A stretch of 64,000 bases of DNA from Myxococcales bacterium (lineage in GTDB: Bacteria > Myxococcota_A > Polyangia > Polyangiales > Polyangiaceae), in the NCBI GenBank assembly GCA_016720545.1, contig JADKKK010000004.1, forward strand, positions 310,001 to 374,000, written 5' to 3'. The position numbers were made by a program, and so were the translations under genes. Shown one piece after another: positions 42,014 to 49,847 of this stretch. How positions within the stretch are numbered: the first letter of the stretch is position 1; every line of letters starts with the position of its first letter. Under the pieces are notes generated by a model. That model was given only the letters and a program-made list of their open reading frames with translations. It did not search any database and was not told the origin of the DNA.

Positions 42014-42406
42014 CTAGCGTCCGGAGTCGAGTGGCGGCGCCAGGCAGGGGAGCGGCGCGGCGTCGGAGGCGTCGGGCGCGACCTTCAGGCAGGGGAGCGG
42101 GGCGGCGTCGTTGGCGTCGGCGTCGCTCCGGCTGTCGGAGGCGTCGGGCGTGGTCGCGTCGCGGGCGTCGACCGGCGGCGTGCCGCTGTCGAACTGGGGG
42201 CTCAGGCAGGGCTGCGGCGCGGTGTCCGGCGAGGGCGGCGACTCGGTGCTGCACGCGAGGGCCACGGCGCTGCCCGCCAGACCCGCGAGCGCAGCGGCCA
42301 CGAACCGCGCGCGGCGTGAGAGGATGGCGTCCCGGTCGTCGTCGGCCGCGTCCGGCGGTGGCCGAGCACCGGAAGGCGAGAGGGGGTCGCGGCCGCCGTT
42401 GCTCAT
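42014..42406 (-). CDS. Small lipoprotein with three PCL motifs
   Basis: 130 residues, not recognised. A polar N-region with SRRARF (residues 30-35, close to a twin-arginine motif) precedes a hydrophobic stretch ending VALAC (lipid Cys52). The mature part is Asp/Pro/Ala-rich and carries three spaced motifs: QPCLSP (65-70), LPCLKV (104-109) and LPCLAP (119-124). Apart from the lipid Cys these are the only cysteines, so the repeat is not random. The last two copies are nearly identical at DNA level, a recent duplication. It might bind a metal or heme, or be a substrate for modification. Confidence 0.6.
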   Translation of the reverse strand: MSNGGRDPLSPSGARPPPDAADDDRDAILSRRARFVAAALAGLAGSAVALACSTESPPSPDTAPQPCLSPQFDSGTPPVDARDATTPDASDSRSDADANDAAPLPCLKVAPDASDAAPLPCLAPPLDSGR

Positions 42407-42530
42407 GAGGTCAGCTTTGCATTGCCCCTGGGCCAGCGCAACGCCTTCGCGGCCCCTACGAGACAAGGCTAGCACGACTTCCGTTCGCGCAGCGAACTGC
42501 GTAGCGAGGAGGGAACCTCTCGCCGTAATG

Positions 42531-43526
42531 CTAGTGAACGATGAACCACCGCACGCCCGAGGTCACCTCGACGTGGAAGTGGTTTCGATGGGGCCAGTTG
42601 TAGTTGGGAGTGAGCATCACGTTGAAGAGGTGGGCCGCCGCGGCGTCGCACACGAGCGACCGCAGCGCGAGCGCCTCGGGGGTCGCCGGCGCGGGGCCGC
42701 TGCCGCCGCAGGTGCGCGACCCGATGCGCCCGTGAAAGTGCTTCTCGACGTCGAGGGAGGTGCCGTCGCGCTTCACGAGCCGCCCGATGTCGAGCGCGAG
42801 CGCCCCGCTATGGCGCGAGCCGACGCGGCCCGGCACCCACCCCCGTCGCGGCGGCGGACGATACGCGGAATAGTGAATGACTTCGGATACATCCATCTTC
42901 TGGAGGAGCTTCGAGAGGTCGTCGAGGGCGAGCACCAACCGGCAGTCGAAGATCTCGTAAGGGGAGGTCGCGCGGTTCCGCTCGGCGACCTGCGAGCGGT
43001 ACACCACGCCGCCCACCGGGCCTCGAAGGCGAACGGGCGCGAGGACCCCGCGCGCAGAGTCGACCCGCGAGAACGGGATCCTCCGGCGGTGCAGCTCGGC
43101 CTCGCACGAGGCCTGACCAAGCCCGGCGTAACGCACGGCCGGGGTCTTCGCGGCGTCCACGGGCACCTCCGGCGGCGCGCTCACCCGAGGCAGCCAGCCC
43201 GAGCCCTCGCTCGCGGGGGGCTCGGCATGGGTCTCGTCTTCCGACGGCTCAGGCTCGGGCTCGCGCGGGGCCCCGGCCTCCACGGGGGCGGATGGCGCGT
43301 GGGCGGGCGGCGCGGGCGGCGCGGCTGGCCCGGCTGGTGCGGCTGGTGCGGGCGCGACGCCTCGCGGCGGTGCCGCGTTCGGTGGCGGCGGCGACGTCGA
43401 CCCTGGCGAGGCGTCCCCGCGGGGCGCCTCGCCCTGCACCTGCGGGTGCGGCCCGGTCCGCGGCGAGCACGCCGCGGCCGTCACGACGAGCGACGCGACC
43501 GCGCCGATGGACCGCCAGTTCGCCAC
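42531..43526 (-). CDS. Extensin-like (Extensin_C) lipoprotein, LAS peptidase fold
   Basis: 331 residues, GTG start. Signal ends TAAAC (lipobox). A Pro/Ala-rich linker reaches about residue 130, then the Extensin_C domain: CEAELHRRRIPFSRV, PVRLRGPVGGVVY, YEIFDCRLVLALDDLSKLL, SRHSGALALDIGRLV and the C-terminal LVCDAAAAHLFNVMLTPNYN and WPHRNHFHVEV. The HSGALALDIG and HRNHFHVE motifs hold the zinc ligands of the LAS group, so it is probably a peptidoglycan D,D- or L,D-peptidase in the periplasm. Conserved cysteines form the domain's disulfides. TAGGCT ends exactly 6 nt before the start. Confidence 0.85.
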   Translation of the reverse strand: MANWRSIGAVASLVVTAAACSPRTGPHPQVQGEAPRGDASPGSTSPPPPNAAPPRGVAPAPAAPAGPAAPPAPPAHAPSAPVEAGAPREPEPEPSEDETHAEPPASEGSGWLPRVSAPPEVPVDAAKTPAVRYAGLGQASCEAELHRRRIPFSRVDSARGVLAPVRLRGPVGGVVYRSQVAERNRATSPYEIFDCRLVLALDDLSKLLQKMDVSEVIHYSAYRPPPRRGWVPGRVGSRHSGALALDIGRLVKRDGTSLDVEKHFHGRIGSRTCGGSGPAPATPEALALRSLVCDAAAAHLFNVMLTPNYNWPHRNHFHVEVTSGVRWFIVH

Positions 43527-43532
43527 CCGCGG

Positions 43533-43538
43533 AGCCTA
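43533..43538 (-). promoter_or_regulatory. Putative -10 (TAGGCT), leaderless spacing
   Basis: TAGGCT with spacer CCGCGG directly precedes the GTG at 43526. Confidence 0.5.
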
Positions 43539-43600
43539 TCACCCCGCCGGCGCGCAGCAAAAACCCGCGTCGGAGCGGGGCGCGCCCGCGGCCGAGCTGG

Positions 43601-43606
43601 TATGCT
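43601..43606 (+). promoter_or_regulatory. Putative -10 (TATGCT) of hrcA
   Basis: TATGCT ends 13 nt before the hrcA ATG at 43620, predicting a leader of about 6-7 bases. No CIRCE inverted repeat is seen here. Confidence 0.4.
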
Positions 43607-43619
43607 GATTTGTGCCCAC

Positions 43620-44678
43620 ATGAGCGAGCTCAGCTTCCGCGCCCGGCAGATCCTCTACGCGGCCGTCACCGAGTTTGTCGCGACGGGGGAGCCCGTCGGT
43701 TCGCGCACGCTCTCCAAGCGCGGCATCGAGCTGTCGCCTGCCAGTATCCGCAACGTGCTGGCCGACCTCGAGGAGGCCGGGTTCCTGCACCAGCCCCACA
43801 CGAGCGCGGGGCGCGTGCCCACCGACAAGGCGTTCCGCCTGTTCATCGACGCCCTCATGGAGGTGCAGAAGGTGTCCAAGGTCGACGACGAGCGGATCCG
43901 CAGCCGACTCCGCGACGTGTCGCCGAACCAGAGCCTGATGCGAGAGACGGGCCGGCTCCTCTCCGAGCTGACGGGCTCAGCCGCCGTCGTCGTCGCGCCC
44001 CGGCCCGACACCCTCACGCTGAAGCACCTCCGCTTCATCCGCACGCTCCCCGGCGAGGTCCTCGCGGTGCTCGTCATGTCGAACGGCGAGGTCCAGAACC
44101 GCTTCCTCCGCGCCCAGGTCGACGAAGACACCCTCGGCAAGATCCACACGCTGCTCGACGACGTGAGCGAGGGGCGGTCGCTCGGCGAGCTGCAGGAGCT
44201 GTTCGCGCGGCGCCTCGCCACCGAGCGCGTGCAGCACGACGCGCTCCGAAAGCAGGCGTTCGAGCTCGGTGAGGCGGCCGTGGCGAGCGTCGGCGCGGAC
44301 CGCGCGGTCGAGGTGGTGATCGAGGGGCGGGGCAAGCTGCTGGAGCAAATTGGCTTCGGCGATCCGAGCGAAATGAAGGGGGCCGTGTCCGCGCTCGACG
44401 AGACCGAGCGACTGGTAAATCTCCTTGATCAAACGCTCGCGGCCGATGGCGCCACGGCGGTCGTGGGCCGCGAGGCTGGCGAGCTCGGCGGCGGGCAGCT
44501 CGCGATCGTTCGAGCGGCCTTCACGAGCGGCGTTCGGAGCTCCGGCTCGGTGGCGGTCATCGGCCCCACCCGCATGGACTATCCCAAGGTGCTGCCGCTC
44601 GTGGAGGCCACGGCGAGCGCCGTGAGCGCGGTGATCGGGCGGTCATCGCACGCGAGCCACGGGAACGACGACGATTGA
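43620..44678 (+). CDS. hrcA: Heat-inducible transcription repressor HrcA
   Basis: 352 residues. HrcA represses groE and dnaK operons by binding CIRCE. The winged-helix part reads MSELSFRARQILYAAVTEFV, EPVGSRTLSKRGIELSPASI, RNVLADLEEAGFLHQPHTSA and GRVPTDKAFRLFIDAL, the family signatures. The GAF-like and dimer regions follow (LRFIRTLPGEVLAVLVMSNG). I chose ATG 43620 because the family starts there; an ATG at 43602 would add six residues. No CIRCE copy or grpE/dnaK/dnaJ is in the neighbourhood, so it stands alone and may not be autoregulated. It is divergent from the extensin-like gene. Confidence 0.93.
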   Translation: MSELSFRARQILYAAVTEFVATGEPVGSRTLSKRGIELSPASIRNVLADLEEAGFLHQPHTSAGRVPTDKAFRLFIDALMEVQKVSKVDDERIRSRLRDVSPNQSLMRETGRLLSELTGSAAVVVAPRPDTLTLKHLRFIRTLPGEVLAVLVMSNGEVQNRFLRAQVDEDTLGKIHTLLDDVSEGRSLGELQELFARRLATERVQHDALRKQAFELGEAAVASVGADRAVEVVIEGRGKLLEQIGFGDPSEMKGAVSALDETERLVNLLDQTLAADGATAVVGREAGELGGGQLAIVRAAFTSGVRSSGSVAVIGPTRMDYPKVLPLVEATASAVSAVIGRSSHASHGNDDD

Positions 44679-44732
44679 CCGAGGCGTGATGGCTCGAGTG
44701 AGACCCGCGCAGCCGGCCGACGCGTCGCTGTA

Positions 44733-45017
44733 CTAGTCCCCTGGAGTCGAGGTTCGTATCAGAAGTCCGGTCTTCGGTGTCATTCCGAGGAGCGAGGGGG
44801 TGTCCCGTTTTCGGCGGCGGCGGGCCCGTCCTCACTGGACGTCGTTCCGCGCGGTGGAGGCGGCGCTTTGCGCTCAGGGGACAGTGGTTTCGTGTGACCG
44901 CGCGAGAACGCCGACCTGAACAGAGTATCCTCCCGCCCCAAAAGGCACCCCTCGTCCCTTGTGGCGAAAGGCCGAGCCGCGCGACTTCTGGAAGGGATCA
45001 CGCTTCCAGGAGACTAG
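44733..45017. mobile_element. MITE-like element with terminal inverted repeats, copy 2
   Basis: A 285-bp non-coding element with ends CTAGTCCCCTGGA (44733-44745) and TCCAGGAGACTAG (45005-45017), one mismatch in the inverted repeat. It matches the copy at 11509-11777 in the same orientation at both ends and has a longer, diverged middle. The inner hairpin CTGGAAG/CTTCCAG near the right end is kept. It lies 54 bp after hrcA within the 562-bp gap 44679-45240; the rest of the gap (45018-45240) holds short inverted repeats, such as CTCGTG-G-CACGAG near 45167, and the promoter region of the next gene, but no gene. No transposase. Confidence 0.65.
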
Positions 45018-45223
45018 AGCTCGGCCACCGAACCGTCTGATTCGGTCGGCGCGAGCCATCCGAATCCTCTTGCCGCAGGGCTCGTACCGCGCGCCACGGA
45101 CCCGCGGAGCACGGACAATACGCCACGGACCTGCGGTGCGGGCTCTCCGCTGCGGTCTCGTCGCCTCGTGGCACGAGCCTCGTGAATTGTCCGGCTAGTT
45201 GGCGTGCCCCTCGGGCCTTCGTG

Positions 45224-45229
45224 TAGTCT
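45224..45229 (+). promoter_or_regulatory. Putative -10 (TAGTCT) of the cNMP-binding gene
   Basis: TAGTCT ends 11 nt before the ATG at 45241. Confidence 0.35.
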
Positions 45230-45240
45230 GTCCCCCGACC

Positions 45241-46608
45241 ATGCGAACGGCTCCCCCCGACCTGCCCGGCAGCGCGAACAGCGACACGCCCCTCGATCGC
45301 GCCCTCGGGCTCCTGCTCGCGGGCGAGCGCGAGGCCGCGCTCCGGTGGGCGGCGGCGGTCGTGAAGCAGGACGCGTCTGTGCCGAGCGCACTCATCCTCA
45401 CGTGCCGCCTCCTGGCGGACGCGGGCCGCACCGAGGCCGCCATCGAGGGGTTCGAGCTTGGCATCAAGCGCGCGATCGACGCCGGCAACCTGCCGCTCGC
45501 CGTCGCCGCCGTGGGCGACCTACGCACTCTTGGCACCGACGTCTCGGCCATGCTCGACGAGATCGCCGGGGCGTTCTGCCTCGGCTCGCCGCGGCTCAGC
45601 GACTCGGCGGCGCCGCCCCCTCCGCTCCCAGGCACCGACGAGTTCCAGCCGCTGAGCTCCTTCCTCACGGGGCCTGCGCTGCTCTCCAAGGTCACCGAGA
45701 TCGTCCACGACGCCACGACCGCCTACGAGGCGCTTGCCGACTCCGAGCCGCCCCTCGTGTCGCCGCTCCCGCTGTTCAGCTACCTCGAGCGCGAGGGCCT
45801 CCGCGCGCTCATTGGGTGCTTCGAAATGTTCACCGTCCCCGCCGGCCAGGAGGTCATCCGCGAGGGCGAGGAGGGCGCCGAGGCGTACATCGTCGCACGC
45901 GGTGAGCTGGAGGTTCGTCGCGGGGCCTCCACGAAGGACGAGACCGCCGACGACGTCACCCTCGCGCGCCTGACGAACGGCGCGCTCTTCGGGGAAATGG
46001 CGCTCCTGTCCCGCGCGCCGCGCGCCGCGAGCGTGGTGGCGTGCCGCCCCTCGATTCTGTTGATGGCGCGTCGCGATGCCCTCGAGGCCGTCGCCGAGAC
46101 ACGTCCCGAGGTGGGCGTAGAGCTCGCCGCCCACTGCCGGCGCCGCATGGTCGCGAACCTCGTGCGCACCTCCAAGGTCTTGCTCTCGGTCGATCCGCTC
46201 GAGCGCCCCGCCCTCGTGGAGCGCTTCGAGACGCGGGTCTTCGAGAAGGGCGACAAGCTCATCGAGGAGGGGGCGACCGCGACCGGGCTGCACCTGATCG
46301 CCTCGGGCGAGGTCGCCGTCATCGGCCACGAGGAAGGGGGCGAGCCCTTCGTCATCAAGACCCTCGGCCCCGGCGACGTGTGCGGCGAGGTCGCCGTCGT
46401 GCTCCGGCGCGAGGCCAACGCCGACGTGGTGGCGGTTCACCCTGCGGTCACCCTCCACCTCCCCGAGTCCGAGTTCGTGAACCTCATCCAGGCGCACCCG
46501 GCGATCCTCCACGGATTGTACATCCTGGCCATCGAGCGCGACGACGAGACCTCCAGTGTGCTCGCCACGTCCACGTGGAGCGTCTCCGACGAGGACTTCC
46601 TCCTGTAG
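45241..46608 (+). CDS. Protein with two cyclic-nucleotide-binding domains
   Basis: 455 residues, cytoplasmic. Residues about 15-120 are helical and TPR-like (LDRALGLLLAGEREAALRWA, SALILTCRLLADAGRTEAAI). Two cNMP-binding beta-rolls follow: the first (about 180-300) has EVIREGEEGAEAYIVARGEL, GALFGEMALLSRAPRAASVV; the second (about 315-440) has DKLIEEGATATGLHLIASGE and GDVCGEVAVVLRREANADVV. FGEMALLSRAPRAA keeps the phosphate-cassette Arg, the second roll GEVAVVLRREANA is less canonical. There is no DNA-binding or enzymatic output, so it may sense cAMP or cGMP and act through protein contact. ATG 45241 is chosen over an in-frame upstream ATG at 45199. Confidence 0.83.
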   Translation: MRTAPPDLPGSANSDTPLDRALGLLLAGEREAALRWAAAVVKQDASVPSALILTCRLLADAGRTEAAIEGFELGIKRAIDAGNLPLAVAAVGDLRTLGTDVSAMLDEIAGAFCLGSPRLSDSAAPPPPLPGTDEFQPLSSFLTGPALLSKVTEIVHDATTAYEALADSEPPLVSPLPLFSYLEREGLRALIGCFEMFTVPAGQEVIREGEEGAEAYIVARGELEVRRGASTKDETADDVTLARLTNGALFGEMALLSRAPRAASVVACRPSILLMARRDALEAVAETRPEVGVELAAHCRRRMVANLVRTSKVLLSVDPLERPALVERFETRVFEKGDKLIEEGATATGLHLIASGEVAVIGHEEGGEPFVIKTLGPGDVCGEVAVVLRREANADVVAVHPAVTLHLPESEFVNLIQAHPAILHGLYILAIERDDETSSVLATSTWSVSDEDFLL

Positions 46609-46684
46609 AACACCGAGGGCCCCGGGCCTTGGCGCCTGGATACCCATTGCGTCACCGCCGACGAGCGGATAGTGCAGCCCCACG

Positions 46685-47830
46685 TTGAGCGACCGCGCCT
46701 CCCCCCACGCCCCTGGTGCGTCGCCGCCCGCAGACCACGAGCACGACGCGCACGCGGACCCCGCGGGCCACGACCCCGCGGGCCACGAGCACGACGCGCA
46801 CGCGGACCACGACCACGCGGGCCACGACCCCGCGGGCCACGACCCCGCAGGCCACGACCACGCGGGCCACGACCACGCGGGCCACGACCACGCCCCCGCC
46901 TCGTTCTCGGGCCCGGAGGAAAAGCAGGCGAAGCGACTGCGCTGGGTGCTCGCGACCGTCTCGGTGTTCTTCGTCGTGGAGTTCGCGGGGGCCCGCGTCG
47001 CGCAGAGCGCCGTGCTCGAAGCGGACGCGCTCCACCTGCTCATGGACGTCTTCGCGTTGGGCATGAGCCTCTACGCGATGCGCCTCGCGGTGCGGCGGCC
47101 GCGCGGGCGCTTCACGTTCGGCCTGCGCCGGGCCGAGCCTCTCGCCGCGCTCCTGAACGCCACCCTCATCCTCTTCGCCTCCGCGGAGATCGTGCACGAG
47201 GGAGTGGAGCACCTGCGCGGGCACGAGGAGCCCCGCGGGAACATCATGCTCGTCGTCGCCATCCTCGCGCTCGTCGTGAACGGCATCAGCGCGTGGCTGC
47301 TGCACGGCGCGATGCACCACGGCGACCATGGGCACTCGCACGGGCACGCGCACGATCACGCTCACGAGCACGGGTCGCATGCCAAGGGTCACGGGCATCA
47401 CCTGAACCTGCGCGGCGCCTGGCTTCACCTCATGGGCGACACGCTGGGCTCCCTCGCGGCGCTCGCGGCGGCGCTCATCGTGAAGCTCGGGGGGCCGGCC
47501 GCGGCCGACCCCATCGCGAGCTTCCTCGTGGTGGTCATCCTCGTGTTTGGTGCGCTGCGCCTCGTCCGCGATGCGGCCGTGGTGCTCCTCGAGGCCGCCC
47601 CTGCGCACCTCCCCGTCGGGCTCGTGCGCGCCACGCTGCTCGAGGTCGAGAACGTCGCGACGATCGAGGCGCTCCACGTGTGGACGTTGGGCGCCGGGCA
47701 GGACGTGGTCGTGGCGCGCGTCACGACCCGCGCGCCGGATCCGGGCGCCGGGGCTCGCGCCGCGGAGCACGTCCGCAAGACGCTCGAGGTCGACTGGGTC
47801 ACCGTGCAGGCCGACGCACCCACGCCCTAG
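46685..47830 (+). CDS. Cation diffusion facilitator (Zn/Co/Cd efflux) with His-rich repeats
   Basis: 381 residues of the CzcD/ZitB type. The first 75 residues contain PAGHD/DHAGHD repeats with many histidines, a metal-buffering head. Six helices follow: the metal site of TM2 is ADALHLLMD and of TM5 LHLMGDTLGSL. A second histidine cluster (GDHGHSHGHAHDHAHEHGSH) lies in the TM4-TM5 loop, normal for zinc CDFs. The C-terminal cytoplasmic domain (IEALHVWTLGAGQDVVVARV) is conserved. It exports Zn2+ or similar ions using the proton gradient. Start is probably TTG 46685 (TAGTGC ends 9 nt upstream); no Shine-Dalgarno. The His head is built from 15-bp DNA repeats at about 46727-46895. Confidence 0.9.
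   Translation: MSDRASPHAPGASPPADHEHDAHADPAGHDPAGHEHDAHADHDHAGHDPAGHDPAGHDHAGHDHAGHDHAPASFSGPEEKQAKRLRWVLATVSVFFVVEFAGARVAQSAVLEADALHLLMDVFALGMSLYAMRLAVRRPRGRFTFGLRRAEPLAALLNATLILFASAEIVHEGVEHLRGHEEPRGNIMLVVAILALVVNGISAWLLHGAMHHGDHGHSHGHAHDHAHEHGSHAKGHGHHLNLRGAWLHLMGDTLGSLAALAAALIVKLGGPAAADPIASFLVVVILVFGALRLVRDAAVVLLEAAPAHLPVGLVRATLLEVENVATIEALHVWTLGAGQDVVVARVTTRAPDPGAGARAAEHVRKTLEVDWVTVQADAPTP
46727..46895. repeat. Short degenerate repeats coding the His-rich head
   Basis: Interleaved copies of GCGGGCCACGAC with CCC or CAC in between (15-bp steps), coding PAGHD and HAGHD. About eight units can be counted, several identical, in the 5' part of the CDF gene. Length variation would change metal-binding capacity without a frameshift. 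Confidence 0.8.
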
Positions 47831-47905
47831 CTAGCTAGGCGCGCGTCCGAACCACTCGCGTCGGTTGGAGTCTCGCGGACCCGAGTCGCCGCGCGGAGGG
47901 CGCCG

Positions 47906-48907
47906 CTAGCGGCACTGGTTGTCGATGCAGAGCTTGCCGGACTGGCACTGCGACGACTCCCGGCACTCGGGGCGGGCCTCTTGCGCCGAGCGGCACACGA
48001 GGTCGTCTGCGCAATACCCGATGCGCGAGTCGATCGTGCGGCACCCCTGGTCGGTCGTGCAGCGGTACTTGCAGAAGCCGCCGAGGCACAGGCGCGGCGG
48101 GCCGCTGCCGTCCCCCGCACATTGGGCGTCGCCCGTGCAGTTCGGCTGAGGCCGCGTGTCGACCACACAGGCGCCCTGGTTGCAGTACCTCCCTGCGCCA
48201 CACTGGGGATCGGACGTGCACTGCGGCGCGCAGGTGCCCGCCACGCAGAGGTTCCCGCTCGGGCATGGGGCGCTGGCGGAGCAGCCGCCGCCCGGCGTGG
48301 GCTTGCAGACGCCGCGCTCGCATTGCGTGCCGGACCCGCAGGGCTTCGTGGCGTCGCAGCCGGCGAGGCACTGGCCGTCGGCGCAGACGAGGCCGCCCCC
48401 GCACTCGCTCGAGAACGTACAGGTCGACGCCTTTGGGGTGCAGCTCCCCGCGACGCACACGTCGGTGCCCGTGCAGTCGGTCTTGGTCGCGCACGCGCAG
48501 GGGCCGAGCGCCCCGCCGCAAGCCTGGCACTGCCCCGCGACGCAGGTGGCGTTCCCCGCGCAGTCGCTGCGCTGGCTACACTCGCGCGGCTTCGGCGGGA
48601 CCGTGGTGGTCGGCGCGACGCACACGTTCGCCTGGCAGACCTCACCGCGCGGGCAGGCCGTGTCGGTCGCGCACTTCTTTGCGCACCCGTCGGTCGTGCA
48701 CACCGAGTCGGCGCCGCAGACCGCGTTGCTCTGGCAGGGCGCCTTGGTGGGTGGAGGCACGCTCGCGCAGCCGAGGCCGTCGCAAGTGTAGCAGCCCTTG
48801 TCGTCGCAATAGTACGAGTCTCCACCGGCGGGGCCGCACCCGCTCGCGAACGCGAGCGCCGAACCGAGGCCGATGAACGAGAAAATCGCAATCTTGCCGA
48901 GTGACAT
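47906..48907 (-). CDS. Cysteine-rich repeat lipoprotein
   Basis: 333 residues. Signal peptide from MSLGKIAIFSFIGLG ends FASGC (lipobox). The mature part has over 40 cysteines in repeated units of C-x(5)-C-x(5)-C-x(3-4)-C, for example CQSNAVCGADSVCTTDGC, CSQRSDCAGNATCVAGQC, CTFSSECGGGLVCADGQC and CRESSQCQSGKLCIDNQC. Such Dickkopf-like repeats are abundant in myxobacterial secreted proteins and are sometimes mislabelled as tryptophan synthase, which this is not. Function unknown; a disulfide-rich surface protein is likely. I start at ATG 48907, which has GGAGG upstream; TAGGAT lies about 46 nt upstream of it, a possible -10 with a real leader. Confidence 0.85.
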   Translation of the reverse strand: MSLGKIAIFSFIGLGSALAFASGCGPAGGDSYYCDDKGCYTCDGLGCASVPPPTKAPCQSNAVCGADSVCTTDGCAKKCATDTACPRGEVCQANVCVAPTTTVPPKPRECSQRSDCAGNATCVAGQCQACGGALGPCACATKTDCTGTDVCVAGSCTPKASTCTFSSECGGGLVCADGQCLAGCDATKPCGSGTQCERGVCKPTPGGGCSASAPCPSGNLCVAGTCAPQCTSDPQCGAGRYCNQGACVVDTRPQPNCTGDAQCAGDGSGPPRLCLGGFCKYRCTTDQGCRTIDSRIGYCADDLVCRSAQEARPECRESSQCQSGKLCIDNQCR

Positions 48908-49260
48908 CGCAGCCTCCGCCCCGGCGCCCAGCCCGGGATTCGACACATCCTAGCAACGCTCGCCTATCAACTCTCGTGCCATCGCCTGCGGGCGGGGGCC
49001 GCGCCGCGATCCCGCCGGCATTCACCCGGCGTCGCGGCGCTCGTTCCAGGCGACGTGAGCGCCAAGGTACGGCGCGCCGTGAACCGGCGTTTACGACCGC
49101 GGAGGCCCTTCGATCGCGGGGCGTGCATTTCTGCCGGCCCCTTGACCTGGCCGCCTTGACCTGACCGCCCGTGGCGGGCTACTTGCCCTGAGCCCATCAC
49201 GCAAGCCCGAGATCGCCGACCCGGGCAGCCTTCTGCTTGCGCTTTGAAAAGGACCCTCCG
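48908..49260. other. 353-bp gap between divergent genes; promoter region of the skp-lpxA operon
   Basis: No gene is seen. The left part should carry the promoter of the cysteine-rich lipoprotein gene. The right part carries two tandem 14-mers (49140-49167), a GC palindrome nearby (around 49167-49179) and the ribosome binding region AAAAGGA before skp. Confidence 0.6.
49140..49167 (+). promoter_or_regulatory. Tandem 14-mers containing TTGACC upstream of skp
   Basis: CCTTGACCTGGCCG is followed directly by CCTTGACCTGACCG (one mismatch). Each contains TTGACC, close to the -35 consensus. For the second, TACTTG lies 18 nt downstream, a weak -10. The repeat may be a tandem promoter element or an operator for the outer-membrane operon that starts at 49261. 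Confidence 0.4.
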
Positions 49261-49836
49261 ATGTCCCACCGTTCGTTCCGCTCGGCCGTCGCCGGCCTCG
49301 CCTCTGCGCTCGTCGTGTCTCTGGCGCTCACTACCGCCACCCCTGCGCAGGCCGAGACCGCGCCCGTCCGCGTCGGCGTGATCGACGTGCAGCGCGCCGT
49401 CGCGCAGACCGAGGACGGCCTCCGCGCCCAGGCCACGCTGAAGAAGCTCTTCGAGAGCCGTCAGCAGCAGCTCGACGCGAAGCAGAAGGACCTCCAGCGG
49501 CAGAAGGAAGAGATCGATCGCCAGTCGCGCGTGCTCTCGAAGGAGGCGCTGCAGAAGCGCGTCGACGAGTGGCAAAAGCAGATGATCGACCTTCAGACGG
49601 TCTTCATGGAATACAACAAGGAGCTTGAGAAGAAGCAGAAGGAGCTCACCGAGCCGGTCATCGAGAAGGTGATGGCGATCATCAAGCGCATCGCGACGAC
49701 CGAGAACATCGACGTCGTGATCGACAAGAACACGACCGCGTACGTGCGCACCGACCTCGACCTGACGGACCGCGCCATCCAGGCGTACAACAGCGGCGGC
49801 GGTGGGGCGGCCCCGGCGGCGCCTCCGAAGAAGTAG
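49261..49836 (+). CDS. skp: OmpH/Skp-family periplasmic chaperone
   Basis: 191 residues. Skp holds unfolded outer-membrane proteins in the periplasm. Signal peptide ends PAQA-ET (cleavage near residue 32). The mature N-terminal strand is VRVGVIDVQRAVAQTEDGLR, the family start. A long coiled coil follows (LFESRQQQLDAKQKDLQRQK to KELEKKQKELTEP), then VIEKVMAIIKRIATTENIDV and IDKNTTAYVRTDLDLTDRAI. The Gly/Pro/Ala tail is extra. ATG 49261 with AAGGA upstream is preferred over a start at 49237. It heads the skp-lpxD-fabZ-lpxA operon, the standard order except that bamA is not visible upstream. Confidence 0.93.
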   Translation: MSHRSFRSAVAGLASALVVSLALTTATPAQAETAPVRVGVIDVQRAVAQTEDGLRAQATLKKLFESRQQQLDAKQKDLQRQKEEIDRQSRVLSKEALQKRVDEWQKQMIDLQTVFMEYNKELEKKQKELTEPVIEKVMAIIKRIATTENIDVVIDKNTTAYVRTDLDLTDRAIQAYNSGGGGAAPAAPPKK

Positions 49837-49847
49837 CCCTCGAGCGG

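Noticed and set aside
43527..43640. Search for a CIRCE operator upstream of hrcA.
   Set aside because: No TTAGCACTC-N9-GAGTGCTAA-like inverted repeat is present.
47906..48907. Tryptophan synthase annotation for the cysteine-rich protein.
   Set aside because: There is no TIM-barrel sequence; the protein is a series of short cysteine units behind a lipobox.
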